A DNA stretch of 64,000 nucleotides from Saprospiraceae bacterium (GTDB lineage Bacteria; Bacteroidota; Bacteroidia; Chitinophagales; Saprospiraceae), in contig JADJXD010000001.1 in assembly GCA_016715985.1 (NCBI GenBank), forward strand, positions 4,712,001 through 4,776,000. The letters run 5' to 3'. Positions within the stretch are counted from its first letter, which is position 1; each line of letters begins with the position of its first letter. Below are positions 16,771 through 25,898 of the stretch, in pieces. Both the position numbers and the translations under genes were made by a program. The notes beneath the pieces were generated by a model, which made no database searches, had not been told where the DNA came from, and saw only the letters and a list, made by a program, of their open reading frames with translations.

Positions 16771-17800
16771 CAATATTTCCATTTATTCGCCAATGCAACT
16801 AAAGACAGCATAACAGGTACTTCTACCAATACACCTACAACGGTCACCAAAGCAGCAGGAGACTGAAGTCCGAAAAGCGCTATGGCTACAGCTACCGCAA
16901 GTTCAAAAAAATTGCTAGCTCCGATCATCGCAGCAGGTGCACAGATCGGGTGGGGTAGTGAAAGTTTTCGTCCAGCAAACCAAGCTACAAAAAATATAAA
17001 ATAAGTTTGGATGATTAATGGAATGGCTATCAGAAGTATAATCAATGGATTGTTCAAAATATTTTCACCCTGAAAAGCAAATAAGAGGACTAATGTTGCC
17101 AGTAATGTAATGACGGACACCGGCTTTAAAGCAGGAAGAAATGTATTTTGAAACCAATCGCGACCTTTTGATTTAATTAAACTTACCTGGGAAAGCCAAC
17201 CTGCCACCAATGGAATAACAACAAAAATGACAACACTGCTAATCAATGTATTATACGGAATGATGATGTCGGTGATACCGAGCAACAACCCTACGATAGG
17301 TACAAAGGCAATCAGGATTATCAGGTCATTGACAGAAACCTGCACCAAAGTATAATTTGGATCTCCGTCTGTCAGATACGACCATACAAATACCATCGCT
17401 GTACAAGGCGCAGCACCCAGGATTATTGCACCGGCTATATATTCTCCGGCCATCGAAGGATCTATATATGCACTATACAAATGCTCAAAAAATATCCATG
17501 CAAAAAGGCCATTGTAAAAGGTTTTATTAACCAATTTACAACCACCGTCATGATAATTCCTTTAGGCTTTTTTCTGATATTCCGGATGCTGGAGAAATCA
17601 ACCTGGAGCATCATAGGGTAGATCATCATCCAGATTAATATGGCTATGGGTATATTTACATTGTATATTTCCCAACTGCTTAAAATGGTCATTTGCTCAC
17701 CGGCTACATTACCAATAAAAATCCCTGCAGCTATGCAGATAGCTACCCATACGGTGAGATACTTTTCAAAAAAAGCAATCTTTTTAACTTGATTTTCCAT
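16770..17800 (-). pseudogene. acr3: ACR3-family arsenite efflux transporter, one frameshift
   Basis: The two frames make one protein of about 343 residues with about ten membrane helices. The upstream frame (17800 to about 17500) starts MENQVKKIAFFEKYL and includes IPIAILIWMMIYPMMLQVDF. The downstream frame continues FAWIFFEHLYSAYIDP and contains the conserved cysteine motif GAAPCTAMVFVWS, the arsenite-transport cysteine of ACR3, and ends NFFELAVAVAIALFG. The shift falls at a T5 run (A5 on the plus strand, near 17500-17506). One base restores a complete transporter. It lies 29 bases after arsM, in the same operon. Confidence 0.85.
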
Positions 17801-17829
17801 TTCTTAGTACAATATCTACATGACGAAAT

Positions 17830-18668
17830 TTAACAACATCCTGAGCCTGGAGTGCATTTATTTGCAGGTTTTTCGCCAAATACAGTAATGCTGAAAATGA
17901 TGTTACCCATTTCAGAAAACTGCGCAATTTCTTCAGGATTGAGATAATTTTGTAAAATATCTTCAGGTATGATGATTGCTTTTTCTTTCTGAACTTTAAT
18001 GTTGGTAAAACCGGCAGAATTTATAATTTCAAGATAATCATCTTTATGTATAGCACCACTGACACATCCTGCATACATTTCTGCTGCTTTCTGAATGCTT
18101 TCCGGCAGGGTCGCATTGACGACTATGTCTGAAATACTAAAGTGTCCCCGTTTTTTAAAACTCTGTATATTTCGCCAAATGCTTTGGTTTTGTCCGGTAC
18201 AAGATTGAGTACACAATTGCTGACAACTACATCCGCTATATCGTCCCGCAAAGGCAAATCTTCAATATCCCCCTGCCTGAACTCCACGTTGCTGAAATTT
18301 AGTTTTTCAGCATTTATCCGTGCTTTTTGGAGCATTGCTTCTGTAAAGTCCACTCCGATCACTTTTCCGGAAGGCCCGGTAATTGAACGGGCAACAAATG
18401 CATCATTACCGGCACCACTTCCCAGATCTACGACGGTATCGCCTTCTTTGATAAATGCAAACTCAGTGGGTAGTCCACAACCTAAGCCTAAATCGGCATC
18501 GGGATGATAACCGTTTAGGTCATCATATTTGTCATTCATAATGTTATATACTTCTGTACTGCAACCACCGGTTCCGCAGCATGAAGAAGCATTGGTCGCC
18601 ATATCCTGAAGTGCAATCTCACTGTACTTTTGTCTGACGAGGTCTTTTAATTCCTGATTATTTTCCAT
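17830..18668 (-). pseudogene. arsM: arsenite methyltransferase ArsM, one frameshift
   Basis: The two overlapping frames (18668-18123 and 18216-17830) give a SAM-dependent methyltransferase of about 279 residues. SAM-binding VVDLGSGAGNDAFVA is near residue 72, with GVDFTEAML after it. Arsenic-binding cysteines appear in SSCCGTGGCS (about residues 28-37), LGLGCGLP, VVVSNCVLNL and CVSGAI, and the C-terminus ends CTPGSGCC. The break comes after EIYRVLKNG at a G4 run (C4 on the plus strand, near 18147-18150). A fifth G gives GGHFSISDIVV, the family sequence. The enzyme methylates As(III) to volatile or less toxic forms. It lies 24 bases after arsR. Confidence 0.87.
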
Positions 18669-18692
18669 GATTTAATTGTTTTGAAGATAAAA

Positions 18693-19028
18693 TTACCCGC
18701 AACAAGTGCCTGATGTAATTTCAGTTTGTGAAATAATATGATTTAAAAATGTATTTAAAGTATGCATAGCATCCGGATCCACACAATAACAAATAGCATT
18801 GCCTTCGATACTACCTCTGATCAATCCGGCATTTTTCAATTCTTTAAGATGTTGTGATACAGTAGGTTGCGCTAAAGGTAACTCATTTACGATGTCACCG
18901 CAAATGCAACTTTTAACAGACAAAAGGTATTCAATAATCGCAATTCTGGCAGGATGTCCCAATGCCTTGGCCATGGTAGCTATTTGATTTTGGACTTCTG
19001 AGTAATGTTCTGTTTTGGTAGCACCCAT
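18693..19028 (-). CDS. arsR: ArsR-family metalloregulator
   Basis: This 111-residue winged-helix repressor has the recognition region [23 protein letters not shown]. The metal site is probably SCICGD near residue 41, where other ArsR proteins have CVC, possibly with the terminal TCCG cysteines. Arsenite binding would release it from DNA. It is the first gene of the operon, and a 16-base palindrome lies 19 bases upstream of its ATG. Length and domain are normal. Confidence 0.93.
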   Translation of the reverse strand: MGATKTEHYSEVQNQIATMAKALGHPARIAIIEYLLSVKSCICGDIVNELPLAQPTVSQHLKELKNAGLIRGSIEGNAICYCVDPDAMHTLNTFLNHIISQTEITSGTCCG

Positions 19029-19046
19029 ATCAGTTTATATTTTAAT

Positions 19047-19062
19047 ATCGCAATATTACGAT
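19047..19062 (-). promoter_or_regulatory. candidate ArsR operator
   Basis: ATCGCAATATTACGAT is an almost perfect palindrome: ATCG and CGAT flank AATATT with one mismatched pair. It lies 19-34 bases upstream of the arsR ATG. Position and symmetry fit an autoregulatory ArsR operator, but binding has not been shown. Confidence 0.5.
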
Positions 19063-19221
19063 TAATAAATGTTATGTAGGATGAATTTGTTCAAATAATT
19101 TAAAACTTTTTTGAAATTATTTAAAGTCGCATGTCTTTAATTTGAAGCTTTTTCTTTTTTATATCAGAGAATTTCTTCCGAATTGTTAACTTTACATTTT
19201 AGATTTAAAAAAAATATTAAG

Positions 19222-20400
19222 ATGAAAAATGTATATATTGTTTCAGCTGTCAGGACAGCTTTGGGAAGTTTTGGTGGCAGTCTTTCGAGTGTATCTGCGG
19301 TACAGTTGGGATCAACTGCCGTAAAAGCTGCGGTCGAAAAATCAGGAGTCCAACCTAATGAGGTCGATGAATTGTTTATGGGAAATGTCGTTCAGGCCAA
19401 TAACGGTCAGGCTCCCGCAAGACAAGTTGCTATTTATGGCGGACTGAGCCAAAGTACGCCTTGTACAACAGTGAATAAAGTTTGCGCATCGGGAATGAAG
19501 TCGGTCATGTTCGGTTCACAAAGTATCGAACTGGGCCAAAATTCAGTTGTGGTCGCTGGAGGAATGGAGAATATGTCATCCATTCCTTTTTATTTGGGCA
19601 AAGCCCGTTATGGATATGGATATGGCAATAGTGAATTGATCGATGGATTGGTCAGAGATGGTCTCGCTGATGTCTATAATGGCAGCGCTATGGGATGTTT
19701 TGCAGACGCTACCGCCACTAAATATGAAATAAGCAGAGAAGGACAGGATGCTTTTGCTATTCAGTCATATCAAAGATCTGCATCTGCCTGGGAAGCAGGA
19801 AAATTCAACTCTGAAGTCATTGCGGTAGAAGTAAAAGACCGTAAAGGCAATATCAAAGTGATCGACCATGATGAAGAATATAAAAATGTGATGTTCGATA
19901 AAATCCCCACTTTGAGACCTGTTTTCACAAAAGATGGTACCGTCACAGCAGCCAATGCATCAACCATTAATGACGGTGCAGCAGCATTGGTTATTGTCAG
20001 TGAAGATTATCTGAAAACACATAACCTGAAACCATTAGCCAGGATTGTTGCCTATGCAGATGGTGCACAGGATCCTGCGTGGTTTACCACAGCACCTGCC
20101 ATTGCTGCTGAAAAAGTGCTTAAAAGAGCAGGTCTTTCGATGGCGGACATAGACTTTTTTGAGGTGAATGAAGCTTTTGCTGTGGTAACTTTAGCATTTA
20201 TCCAGCACTTCGGATTGGATCAGAATAAAGTCAATGTTAACGGTGGTGCTGTCTCATTGGGGCATCCACTCGGAGCATCCGGTGCCAGAATTTTGACTAC
20301 TCTCACACATGTATTGCAACTAAATAACGGAAAATACGGGATGGCTGCTATCTGTAATGGTGGTGGTGGTGCCAGTGCAATGATTATAGAGCGTATGTAA
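19222..20400 (+). CDS. acetyl-CoA C-acetyltransferase (thiolase)
   Basis: This 392-residue thiolase has all catalytic positions. The nucleophilic cysteine is in NKVCASGMKS near residue 90, the histidine in NEAFAV near residue 315, and the second cysteine in CNGGGGAS near the C-terminus, preceded by GGAVSLGHPLGASGARI. It condenses two acetyl-CoA or cleaves acetoacetyl-CoA, in fatty-acid breakdown or ketone and isoprenoid precursor metabolism. The start is the ATG at 19222, where MKNVYIVSAVRT begins; upstream in-frame codons are not family-like. It is divergent from arsR. The short tandem repeat at 20401 starts immediately after its stop. Confidence 0.95.
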   Translation: MKNVYIVSAVRTALGSFGGSLSSVSAVQLGSTAVKAAVEKSGVQPNEVDELFMGNVVQANNGQAPARQVAIYGGLSQSTPCTTVNKVCASGMKSVMFGSQSIELGQNSVVVAGGMENMSSIPFYLGKARYGYGYGNSELIDGLVRDGLADVYNGSAMGCFADATATKYEISREGQDAFAIQSYQRSASAWEAGKFNSEVIAVEVKDRKGNIKVIDHDEEYKNVMFDKIPTLRPVFTKDGTVTAANASTINDGAAALVIVSEDYLKTHNLKPLARIVAYADGAQDPAWFTTAPAIAAEKVLKRAGLSMADIDFFEVNEAFAVVTLAFIQHFGLDQNKVNVNGGAVSLGHPLGASGARILTTLTHVLQLNNGKYGMAAICNGGGGASAMIIERM

Positions 20401-20515
20401 GTGGAAAGTGGAAAGTGAAAAGTGAAAAGTGAAAAGTGAAAAGTGGAAAGTGAAAAGTGAAAAGTGAAAGGTGAAAAGTGGAAAGAGGAAAGTGAAAGGT
20501 GAAAAGTGAAAGGTG
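20401..20515. repeat. GTGAAAA/GTGGAAA short tandem repeat
   Basis: About 110 bases of GTGGAAA and GTGAAAA units start at the thiolase stop. The same unit recurs at 20862-20918 and, inverted, near 21050-21080. It flanks both copies of the four-helix-bundle gene and probably mediated their duplication. Confidence 0.85.
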
Positions 20516-20863
20516 ATGAGTAAATCAATTTTAAGAGATAAAAGTTATGCCTTTGCCATCCGGATAGTGAAGTTATCTCAATATTTACAAAGCGATAAGA
20601 AAGAATTTGTATTGAGCAAACAATTATTGCGGAGTGGAACAGCCATTGGAGCTCTCATCAGAGAAGCAGAATTTGGTCAAAGTAAAGCTGATTTTGTGCA
20701 TAAAATGAGTATTTCATTAAAGGAAACAAATGAAACCTATTATTGGTTATGCATTTTAAAAGATACGGATTACCTTGAGATCAAGCTTTTTGAAAGTTTG
20801 GAAGCTGATAGTAAAGAAATAATTGCAATGCTGGTATCAACAGTCAAAACATCAAGAAAGTGA
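20516..20863 (+). CDS. four-helix bundle protein (S23/IVS-encoded type)
   Basis: This 115-residue protein matches the four-helix bundle family first named from 23S rRNA intervening sequences. Hallmarks are SYAFAIRIVKLSQYL, KQLLRSGTAIGALIREAEFG, and KETNETYYWLCILKDT. The cellular role is unknown; members often occur alone between repeats in Bacteroidota. The ATG at 20516 is preferred over the GTG three bases earlier. Its first about 42 codons are repeated in a truncated copy downstream. Confidence 0.88.
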   Translation: MSKSILRDKSYAFAIRIVKLSQYLQSDKKEFVLSKQLLRSGTAIGALIREAEFGQSKADFVHKMSISLKETNETYYWLCILKDTDYLEIKLFESLEADSKEIIAMLVSTVKTSRK

Positions 20864-20918
20864 AAAGTGAAAAGTGAAAAGTGAAAAGTGGAAAGTGGAA
20901 AGTGAAAAGAGAAAAGTG

Positions 20919-21068
20919 ATGAGTAAATCAATTTTAAGAGATAAAAGTTATGCCTTTGTCATTCGGATAGTGAAGTTATCTCAATATTTACAAAGCGATA
21001 AGAAAGAATTTGTATTGAGCAAACAATTATTGCGGAGTGGAACGAAATGGCTTTTCACTTTTCACTAA
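20919..21068 (+). pseudogene. truncated duplicate of the four-helix bundle gene
   Basis: The 49 codons from MSKSILRDKSYAF repeat the start of the gene at 20516 nearly exactly (one A to V change). After LLRSGT the sequence leaves the family and ends KWLFTFH in inverted GTGAAAA repeat. It therefore lacks three of the four helices. It lies between GTGAAAA tracts. Confidence 0.85.
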
Positions 21069-22039
21069 ACACTTTTCACTCTAATATCCCTGACGATCAT
21101 TTCTGCATGAACCCTGGAGTTTTCGATAAACCATTTATTGGTTTTTAATCCGCCGCAGACAACACCGGCAAGATAGAGTCCGGCGACATTACTTTCCATC
21201 GTTTCTGCATCGAAAACCGGAGTCCGATATACGTCGTCATTAAATTGAATGCCGGCGGAAATAAGAAAATCGAACGGAGGTTGATACCCGGTCATAGCCA
21301 GAACAAAGTCATTTTTCAATGTTAATTGCCCTTCAGGAGTTTCAACTTCAACGGTTGTTGGGTCAATTCTAATTAATCGGGAATTAAAATATGCTTTGAT
21401 CGACCCTTCCGCTATTCGGTTAATTATATCAGGCTTTACCCAGTATTTTACACTGTCTCTTATTTCAGATTCACGGATGACCATCGTCACATTTGCACCT
21501 TTCCGCCATGTTTCGAGAGCAACGTCCACCGCAGAGTTTGCAGCGCCCACCACAACTATATCCTGTCCGAAATAGGGATGTGGTTCATCATAATAATGTC
21601 TGACTTTGGGAAGGTTTTCTCCCGGAATGTTTAGCAGATAGGGTAGGTCGTAAAAACCAAGTGCCAATATCACGGATTTTGAATGATAAACACCCTGGTC
21701 TGTGATAACTTTATGTTCTGATTCAGATTTCGATAGTTTTATTACTTTTTCATATAGCCGAACATTCAACTTCCAACTGGTAGTCACCCGCCTGTAATAC
21801 TCCAAGGCTTCCTGCCTGTTGGGTTTCGGCTGATGTGAGATAAAAGGTACATCTCCAATTTCCAGCTTCTCAGAAGTGGAAAAAAAAGTCATGTTACGCG
21901 GGTAGTTGTAAATAGAATGGACGAGACAGTTCTTTTCTATAATTACATAATCCAATCCAGCTTTTTTGGCTTCGATGCCGCAGGCAAGACCTATAGGACC
22001 GGCGCCGATTATTACTAAATCATAATCAAAATCTTTCAT
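21065..22039 (-). CDS. ypdA: YpdA-family FAD/NAD(P)-dependent disulfide reductase
   Basis: This 324-residue flavoprotein has an N-terminal FAD-binding GAGPIGLACG near residue 12 and a second dinucleotide motif GAANSAVDVALETWRKGA near residue 165. The C-terminal ATG-like motif is NVAGLYLAGVV. It lacks the CxxC of thioredoxin reductase, as expected of YpdA. YpdA relatives reduce bacillithiol disulfide. The start at 22039 (MKDFDYDLVIIG) was chosen because the 29 preceding in-frame codons are not family-like. Its last codons reach the repeat region at 21065. Confidence 0.85.
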   Translation of the reverse strand: MKDFDYDLVIIGAGPIGLACGIEAKKAGLDYVIIEKNCLVHSIYNYPRNMTFFSTSEKLEIGDVPFISHQPKPNRQEALEYYRRVTTSWKLNVRLYEKVIKLSKSESEHKVITDQGVYHSKSVILALGFYDLPYLLNIPGENLPKVRHYYDEPHPYFGQDIVVVGAANSAVDVALETWRKGANVTMVIRESEIRDSVKYWVKPDIINRIAEGSIKAYFNSRLIRIDPTTVEVETPEGQLTLKNDFVLAMTGYQPPFDFLISAGIQFNDDVYRTPVFDAETMESNVAGLYLAGVVCGGLKTNKWFIENSRVHAEMIVRDIRVKSV

Positions 22040-22271
22040 AAAGTACCAATTAAACTTACTTTGAAAAGGTAGTGAATGTTCAAAGATACAATATATATCA
22101 TTATGATGCATGACCGATCGAATCAAATCAAGTCCAACGATTCAGATACTTTCAAGTATGAGTTTTTTATCACAATCTTCTTAGTATAAAATTATCACTG
22201 CATTTTCAAAAACTGATTATTATCATTAATTAAAGTGACAAAAAACAGTGTTTTTTACTTCAATATGAGTA

Positions 22272-22279
22272 TATATTTG
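22272..22279 (+). promoter_or_regulatory. -7 element before hsp20
   Basis: TATATTTG fits the Bacteroidota TAnnTTTG consensus, 43 bases before the hsp20 ATG. No TTG lies at the usual 19-21 base distance upstream, so only half of the promoter is supported. Confidence 0.4.
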
Positions 22280-22322
22280 TATTGAAAAAGATGAATTTAT
22301 TTAACTCTTTAAAACAAATATT

Positions 22323-22769
22323 ATGAGCACAAAAAGTATGGTAAAAACAGGATTTAATGTTCCTGCAGTGTTCAATGATTTTTTTAAGCCATGGACAGAA
22401 TGGATGGATGAGCCTGGTAGTCTTTGGGTTAATACATTAAGAATTCCGCCGGTCAACATTGTTGAAAATGGAAAAGACTATAAAGTTTCTTTAGGTGTAC
22501 CCGGTATGAAAAAGGAAGATTTTAAGATTGAGCATGAAGGCAATATTCTTACTATCAGTTCTGAAAAAAGTGAGGACAAAGAGGAAAGAGATGAAAAGTT
22601 TACACGAAAAGAATTTAACTACAGTGCATTCAGCAGAAGTTTTACATTACCTGAAAATGTTTTAATTGACAAGATTGAAGCAAAATATCAGGATGGGGTG
22701 CTGGAATTAAGTTTGCCTAAAAAGGAACCTGTGAAAAAAACAGAACACAAAAAAATTGAGATTAAATAA
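22323..22769 (+). CDS. small heat-shock protein, Hsp20/IbpA family
   Basis: This 148-residue protein has a central alpha-crystallin domain, about residues 40-135. It begins PPVNIVENGKDYKVSLGVPG, then KEDFKIEHEGNILTISSEK, and ends with YQDGVLELSLPKKEP, the conserved GVL motif. The N-terminal arm has FFKPWTEWMDEP and the C-terminal tail KKIEIK, which supplies the IxI oligomerisation motif. It acts as an ATP-independent holdase on unfolding proteins. Its terminator is at 22812, directly followed by a group IIC intron. Confidence 0.95.
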   Translation: MSTKSMVKTGFNVPAVFNDFFKPWTEWMDEPGSLWVNTLRIPPVNIVENGKDYKVSLGVPGMKKEDFKIEHEGNILTISSEKSEDKEERDEKFTRKEFNYSAFSRSFTLPENVLIDKIEAKYQDGVLELSLPKKEPVKKTEHKKIEIK

Positions 22770-22811
22770 ATTTTATTTCAATAGATAATAAAATAGGTTT
22801 AAAAAAGTTTT

Positions 22812-22843
22812 CCCTGCTGTAGGACCATACAGCAGGGTTTTTT
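22812..22843 (+). terminator. intrinsic terminator of hsp20
   Basis: A perfect 10-bp stem, CCCTGCTGTA (22812-22821) with TACAGCAGGG (22828-22837), encloses a 6-base loop and is followed by T6 (22838-22843). The intron begins one base after the T-tract. Confidence 0.93.
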
Positions 22844-22844
22844 A

Positions 22845-24757
22845 GTGTGCCCAGCATGGGTAATAACTTGGAGGTGAAAGTCCTCTGTGGGCTTGGTAGT
22901 AGGAACCACTAGCCAAGAGCAAGGGTGTCGTGGGTGACTGCGAATCTGAAAGAAGCTGGCGGCAAAATCTCGGCCTGACGGACAGAAACTGAATATAAGG
23001 CTTACTTAGAACGGACGAGTTTGCTAAACAAAACAAAGTCCTATACTACCCGAGTTCTAAGGAGTAAATTCAGCAGGTATATGAGATGAAGGTTATTATT
23101 CTTACCTGGGGAGATCTGTATATACGATACGGATAATTTTTTTTTAGAAGTATCAACCTACATAGTGATATGTGGCTGAATGTACAGAAGTCAGCAGACG
23201 TCATAGTACTGGAGTGGTACGTTAGCACTACGAAAGGAAGGACAGAACGCAAAGAATCTATAAATTTTGTAATCTCATGACAGAGCGTAGAAAGCAGACA
23301 AACTTGGGGGACAAGGAATCCACAATGGAAGTAGAGATGGAATCTCAAGGTAAGTTGGGAGAGCCTAGCTATGTTGCGGCGAGAACAGAAGGAAGAGATG
23401 AGAACAGTAAGCATCATGGACTGCTTGAGAAAATACTATCACGAGAGAATATGAATCGGCATATTTGCGAGTGTTAGAAAATGGTGGCAGCTCGGGCATT
23501 GATAAGATGGAAGTAAGCGAAATGCTAAAATATCTTAAAGAACACGGGAGTACACTAAAAGAGCAGTTAATGACAGGCAGGTATAAGGCACAAGCAGTAA
23601 AACGAGTGGAAATACCGAAACCAGATGGTGGGGTAAGGATGTTGGGGATACCAACAGTAATAGACCGTATGATACAGCAAGCGATAAGCCAAGTACTGAC
23701 ACCGATATACGAAGAAGGATTTTCAGATAGTAGCTACGGCTTCAGACCCAATCGGAATGCACACCAAGCGATATTAAAAGCGAAGGAGTACATAGAAAGT
23801 GGTAGGAAGTATGTAGTAGATATTGATCTGGAAAAGTTCTTTGATCGGGTTAATCATGACAAATTGATGTATCTGCTATCAGAAAAGATAGGAGATAAGA
23901 GAGTACTGAAATTGATAAGAGAGTACTTAGAATCAGGAGTAATGATAGGTGGTTTATATAGCAAGACGGAAGAAGGCACGCCACAAGGTGGGCCATTAAG
24001 TCCGCTGTTATCAAATGTGATATTGGATAAATTGGACAAGGAGTTAGAGCGTCGTGGTCACAAATTTTGCAGATACGCAGATGATTGTAATATCTATGTA
24101 CAGACAAAACGATCAGCAGAACGAGTGATGCGAAGTGTCAGTAAATACTTGGAAGAAGAACTCCGACTGAAGGTAAATGAGAAGAAAAGTGAAACAGGCA
24201 GCCCGAAGGAACGAAAATTCTTAGGCTTTAGCTTTTATCAGAAACGAAAAGAAATAGGGGTAAGAATCCATCCTAAATCACTCGAACGGATAAAGGAAAA
24301 GGTCAGGAAATTGACAAGTAGAAGTAATGGCATGAGTATAGAAGTAAGGATAAAGAAACTATCAAGCCTCATAGGTGGCTGGGTAAGTTACTATAAACTA
24401 GCGGACATCAAGAGTCATTGCCAAAAGTTAGACGAATGGCTGAGAAGGCGACTAAGAATGTGCTATTGGAAGAACTGGAAGCGTGTAAAGACGAAGCATG
24501 ATAATCTAATAAAACTTGGCGTGCCAAATTTCAAAGCATGGGAATTTGCTAATACAAGGAAAAGTTATTGGAGAATCGCCAATAGTCCGATATTAGCGAC
24601 TAGTTTGACCAACCAGTATTTCGAGAACCTTAAACTGCTCACTTTCAGCCGAGCTTACAGTAAAACTTAGTAACTTTGCGAACCGCCGTATGCCGAACGG
24701 CACGTACGGTGGTGTGAGAGGACGGTAGATAAATTAATTATCTACCTCCTACTCAAT
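22845..24757 (+). mobile_element. group IIC (bacterial class C) intron
   Basis: The 5' end GTGTGCCCAGCATGGG and domain I match the class C pattern, including GGAGGTGAAAGTCC, AAGGGTGTCG and GAATCTGAAAGAAGC. Domain IV contains the reverse transcriptase. Domain V is GAACCGCCGTATGCCGAACGGC followed by ACGTACGGTGGTG near 24679-24715. Domain VI is GGTAGATAAATTAATTATCTACC, ending CTCCTACTCAAT at about 24757. Class C introns insert just after intrinsic terminators, as here after the hsp20 terminator. The intron is about 1.9 kb. The 3' boundary is uncertain by one or two bases. Confidence 0.92.
23277..24670 (+). pseudogene. ltrA: group IIC intron reverse transcriptase/maturase, one frameshift
   Basis: The reading frames 23277-23477 and 23465-24670 join near 23458 to give a protein of about 464 residues. 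A base lost at the GG run (AATCGG|CATATT) explains the break: with it restored the protein reads NMNRAYLRVLENGGSSGID. The RT domain carries PKPDGGVRMLGIPTVIDRM, SSYGFRPNRNAHQAI, VDIDLEKFFDRVNHD, GTPQGGPLSPLLSNV and the catalytic RYADDCNIYV near 24072. A maturase/GIIM domain follows (IGGWVSYYKLAD). No HNH endonuclease is present, as usual in class C. The ORF is encoded within domain IV of the ribozyme. Confidence 0.88.
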
Positions 24758-24777
24758 TATTAAAAATCGGAGCACCT

Positions 24778-25554
24778 TTAACCCATTGTTGATCTGATCA
24801 TTCCACCATCAATACTGATCGTTTGACCGGTTATGAAGGCAGAATGCGGGGATAGTAGCCATGCAGCCAAAGTGCCGAAATCTGCCGGGTTTCCTAGGTG
24901 ACCTACTTTGATTTCTTTTTCAAATTCATTTTTTGCTTGCTCTTCTGATATTCCCAGAAGCATGGATTTGTGTTGAAATAATCTCTCCATGGCTGGTGTA
25001 GCATGATAACCGGGAGCCAGAATATTAAGCGTAATACCTTTTGATGCTACTTCCTGAGAAAGTGTTTTTACAAATCCTACTACTGCCAGTCTGAGAGAAT
25101 TACTCAAAATCAGGTTTTCAACAGGTTGTTTAACGGATGCACTTTCGATATATAGGATTCTTCCATATTGTTGTGACTCGAATTTTTCAAGTAATTCCTG
25201 AGTAAGTTTCACTTTCCAGCGCAGGATTTTTTCATAAGCATTATCCCAATCTGTTATTTCAGTATTGATAAATGACATAACTGGAGGTCCGCCTGCATTA
25301 ATTACAATTCCATCTAATTTTTTTCCATGCAACATTCTCAACAGATTTGATATAGTGGCATCCGTTGTAATATCTCCAGGTAATGATTGAACCTGATCCG
25401 GAAATTGAGATTTCAGTTGCTCTAATTTTTCTTCTCCCCGGGCATTGATTATTACGTTTGCTCCTTCATGGATAAGTTGGGTTGCAACAGCCCTTCCAAA
25501 TCCACTTGTCGAACCTGTAATAACAAATAGTTTTCCCTTGATATTCAAATCCAT
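24778..25554 (-). CDS. SDR-family oxidoreductase with atypical active site
   Basis: This 258-residue Rossmann protein has the N-terminal nucleotide motif TGSTSGFGRAVA, the NAGG motif (VINAGGPPVMSF) and a C-terminal Rossmann end, TGQTISIDGGMIRS. The expected YxxxK is missing: the helix normally reading YSASK is SNSLR here (within LILSNSLRLAVVGF), so the tyrosine is replaced by serine and the lysine by arginine. Related Bacteroidota proteins with this SNSLR variant exist in my recollection, so this may be a divergent subfamily, not damage. The serine of the catalytic triad appears kept in IESASVKQP. The substrate is unknown. It is 1 base from the next gene (25556), so probably an operon. Confidence 0.85.
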   Translation of the reverse strand: MDLNIKGKLFVITGSTSGFGRAVATQLIHEGANVIINARGEEKLEQLKSQFPDQVQSLPGDITTDATISNLLRMLHGKKLDGIVINAGGPPVMSFINTEITDWDNAYEKILRWKVKLTQELLEKFESQQYGRILYIESASVKQPVENLILSNSLRLAVVGFVKTLSQEVASKGITLNILAPGYHATPAMERLFQHKSMLLGISEEQAKNEFEKEIKVGHLGNPADFGTLAAWLLSPHSAFITGQTISIDGGMIRSTMG

Positions 25555-25555
25555 G

Positions 25556-25882
25556 TTACATCATTCTTTCTAAAAAATGCAGCAACTCTTTTTCCATAAT
25601 GTTAAAATCTCCGTCGGCATAACAGAGATCTTTGATTTTTTCAAATATTTCTGCTTTTTGTTCAACTGTCGGAAAATAAACTCCTTTGTAGGCTAAAATG
25701 GTTTCATAAGCCTTATAATCACTCATAGATTCAAACTCTGTAAGCATTTTGTCATATGTTTTTTCTCCCAGATTTTTTCTGATCATGGTTTTTTCTTCAT
25801 CTGCAAAATCCATATCTACATGGGAGATATAAATCAGCAAAAAGGCAAGAAATTCATTAAAACTCCACTTAAGCTCGCTCAT
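25556..25882 (-). CDS. TerB-like small protein, hypothetical
   Basis: This 108-residue alpha-helical acidic protein contains segments such as LIYISHVDMDFADEEKTMIRKN and the late IKDLCYADGDFNIMEKELLHFL. The pattern of an acidic D-x-D/E loop followed by E..LL resembles TerB-like domains, where two such repeats bind metal. The assignment is tentative. It lies between the lipoprotein and SDR genes on the same strand, with a one-base gap to the SDR. Confidence 0.6.
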   Translation of the reverse strand: MSELKWSFNEFLAFLLIYISHVDMDFADEEKTMIRKNLGEKTYDKMLTEFESMSDYKAYETILAYKGVYFPTVEQKAEIFEKIKDLCYADGDFNIMEKELLHFLERMM

Positions 25883-25898
25883 ATTATTTTTTATTTTT

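Noticed and set aside
20220..20528. Minus-strand frame rich in SPFTFHFSL repeats
   Set aside because: It is only the reverse reading of the GTGAAAA tandem repeat and the thiolase end.
22845..23276. A small protein gene in the intron 5' region
   Set aside because: The sequence is explained by group II ribozyme domains I-III. Short frames there are incidental.
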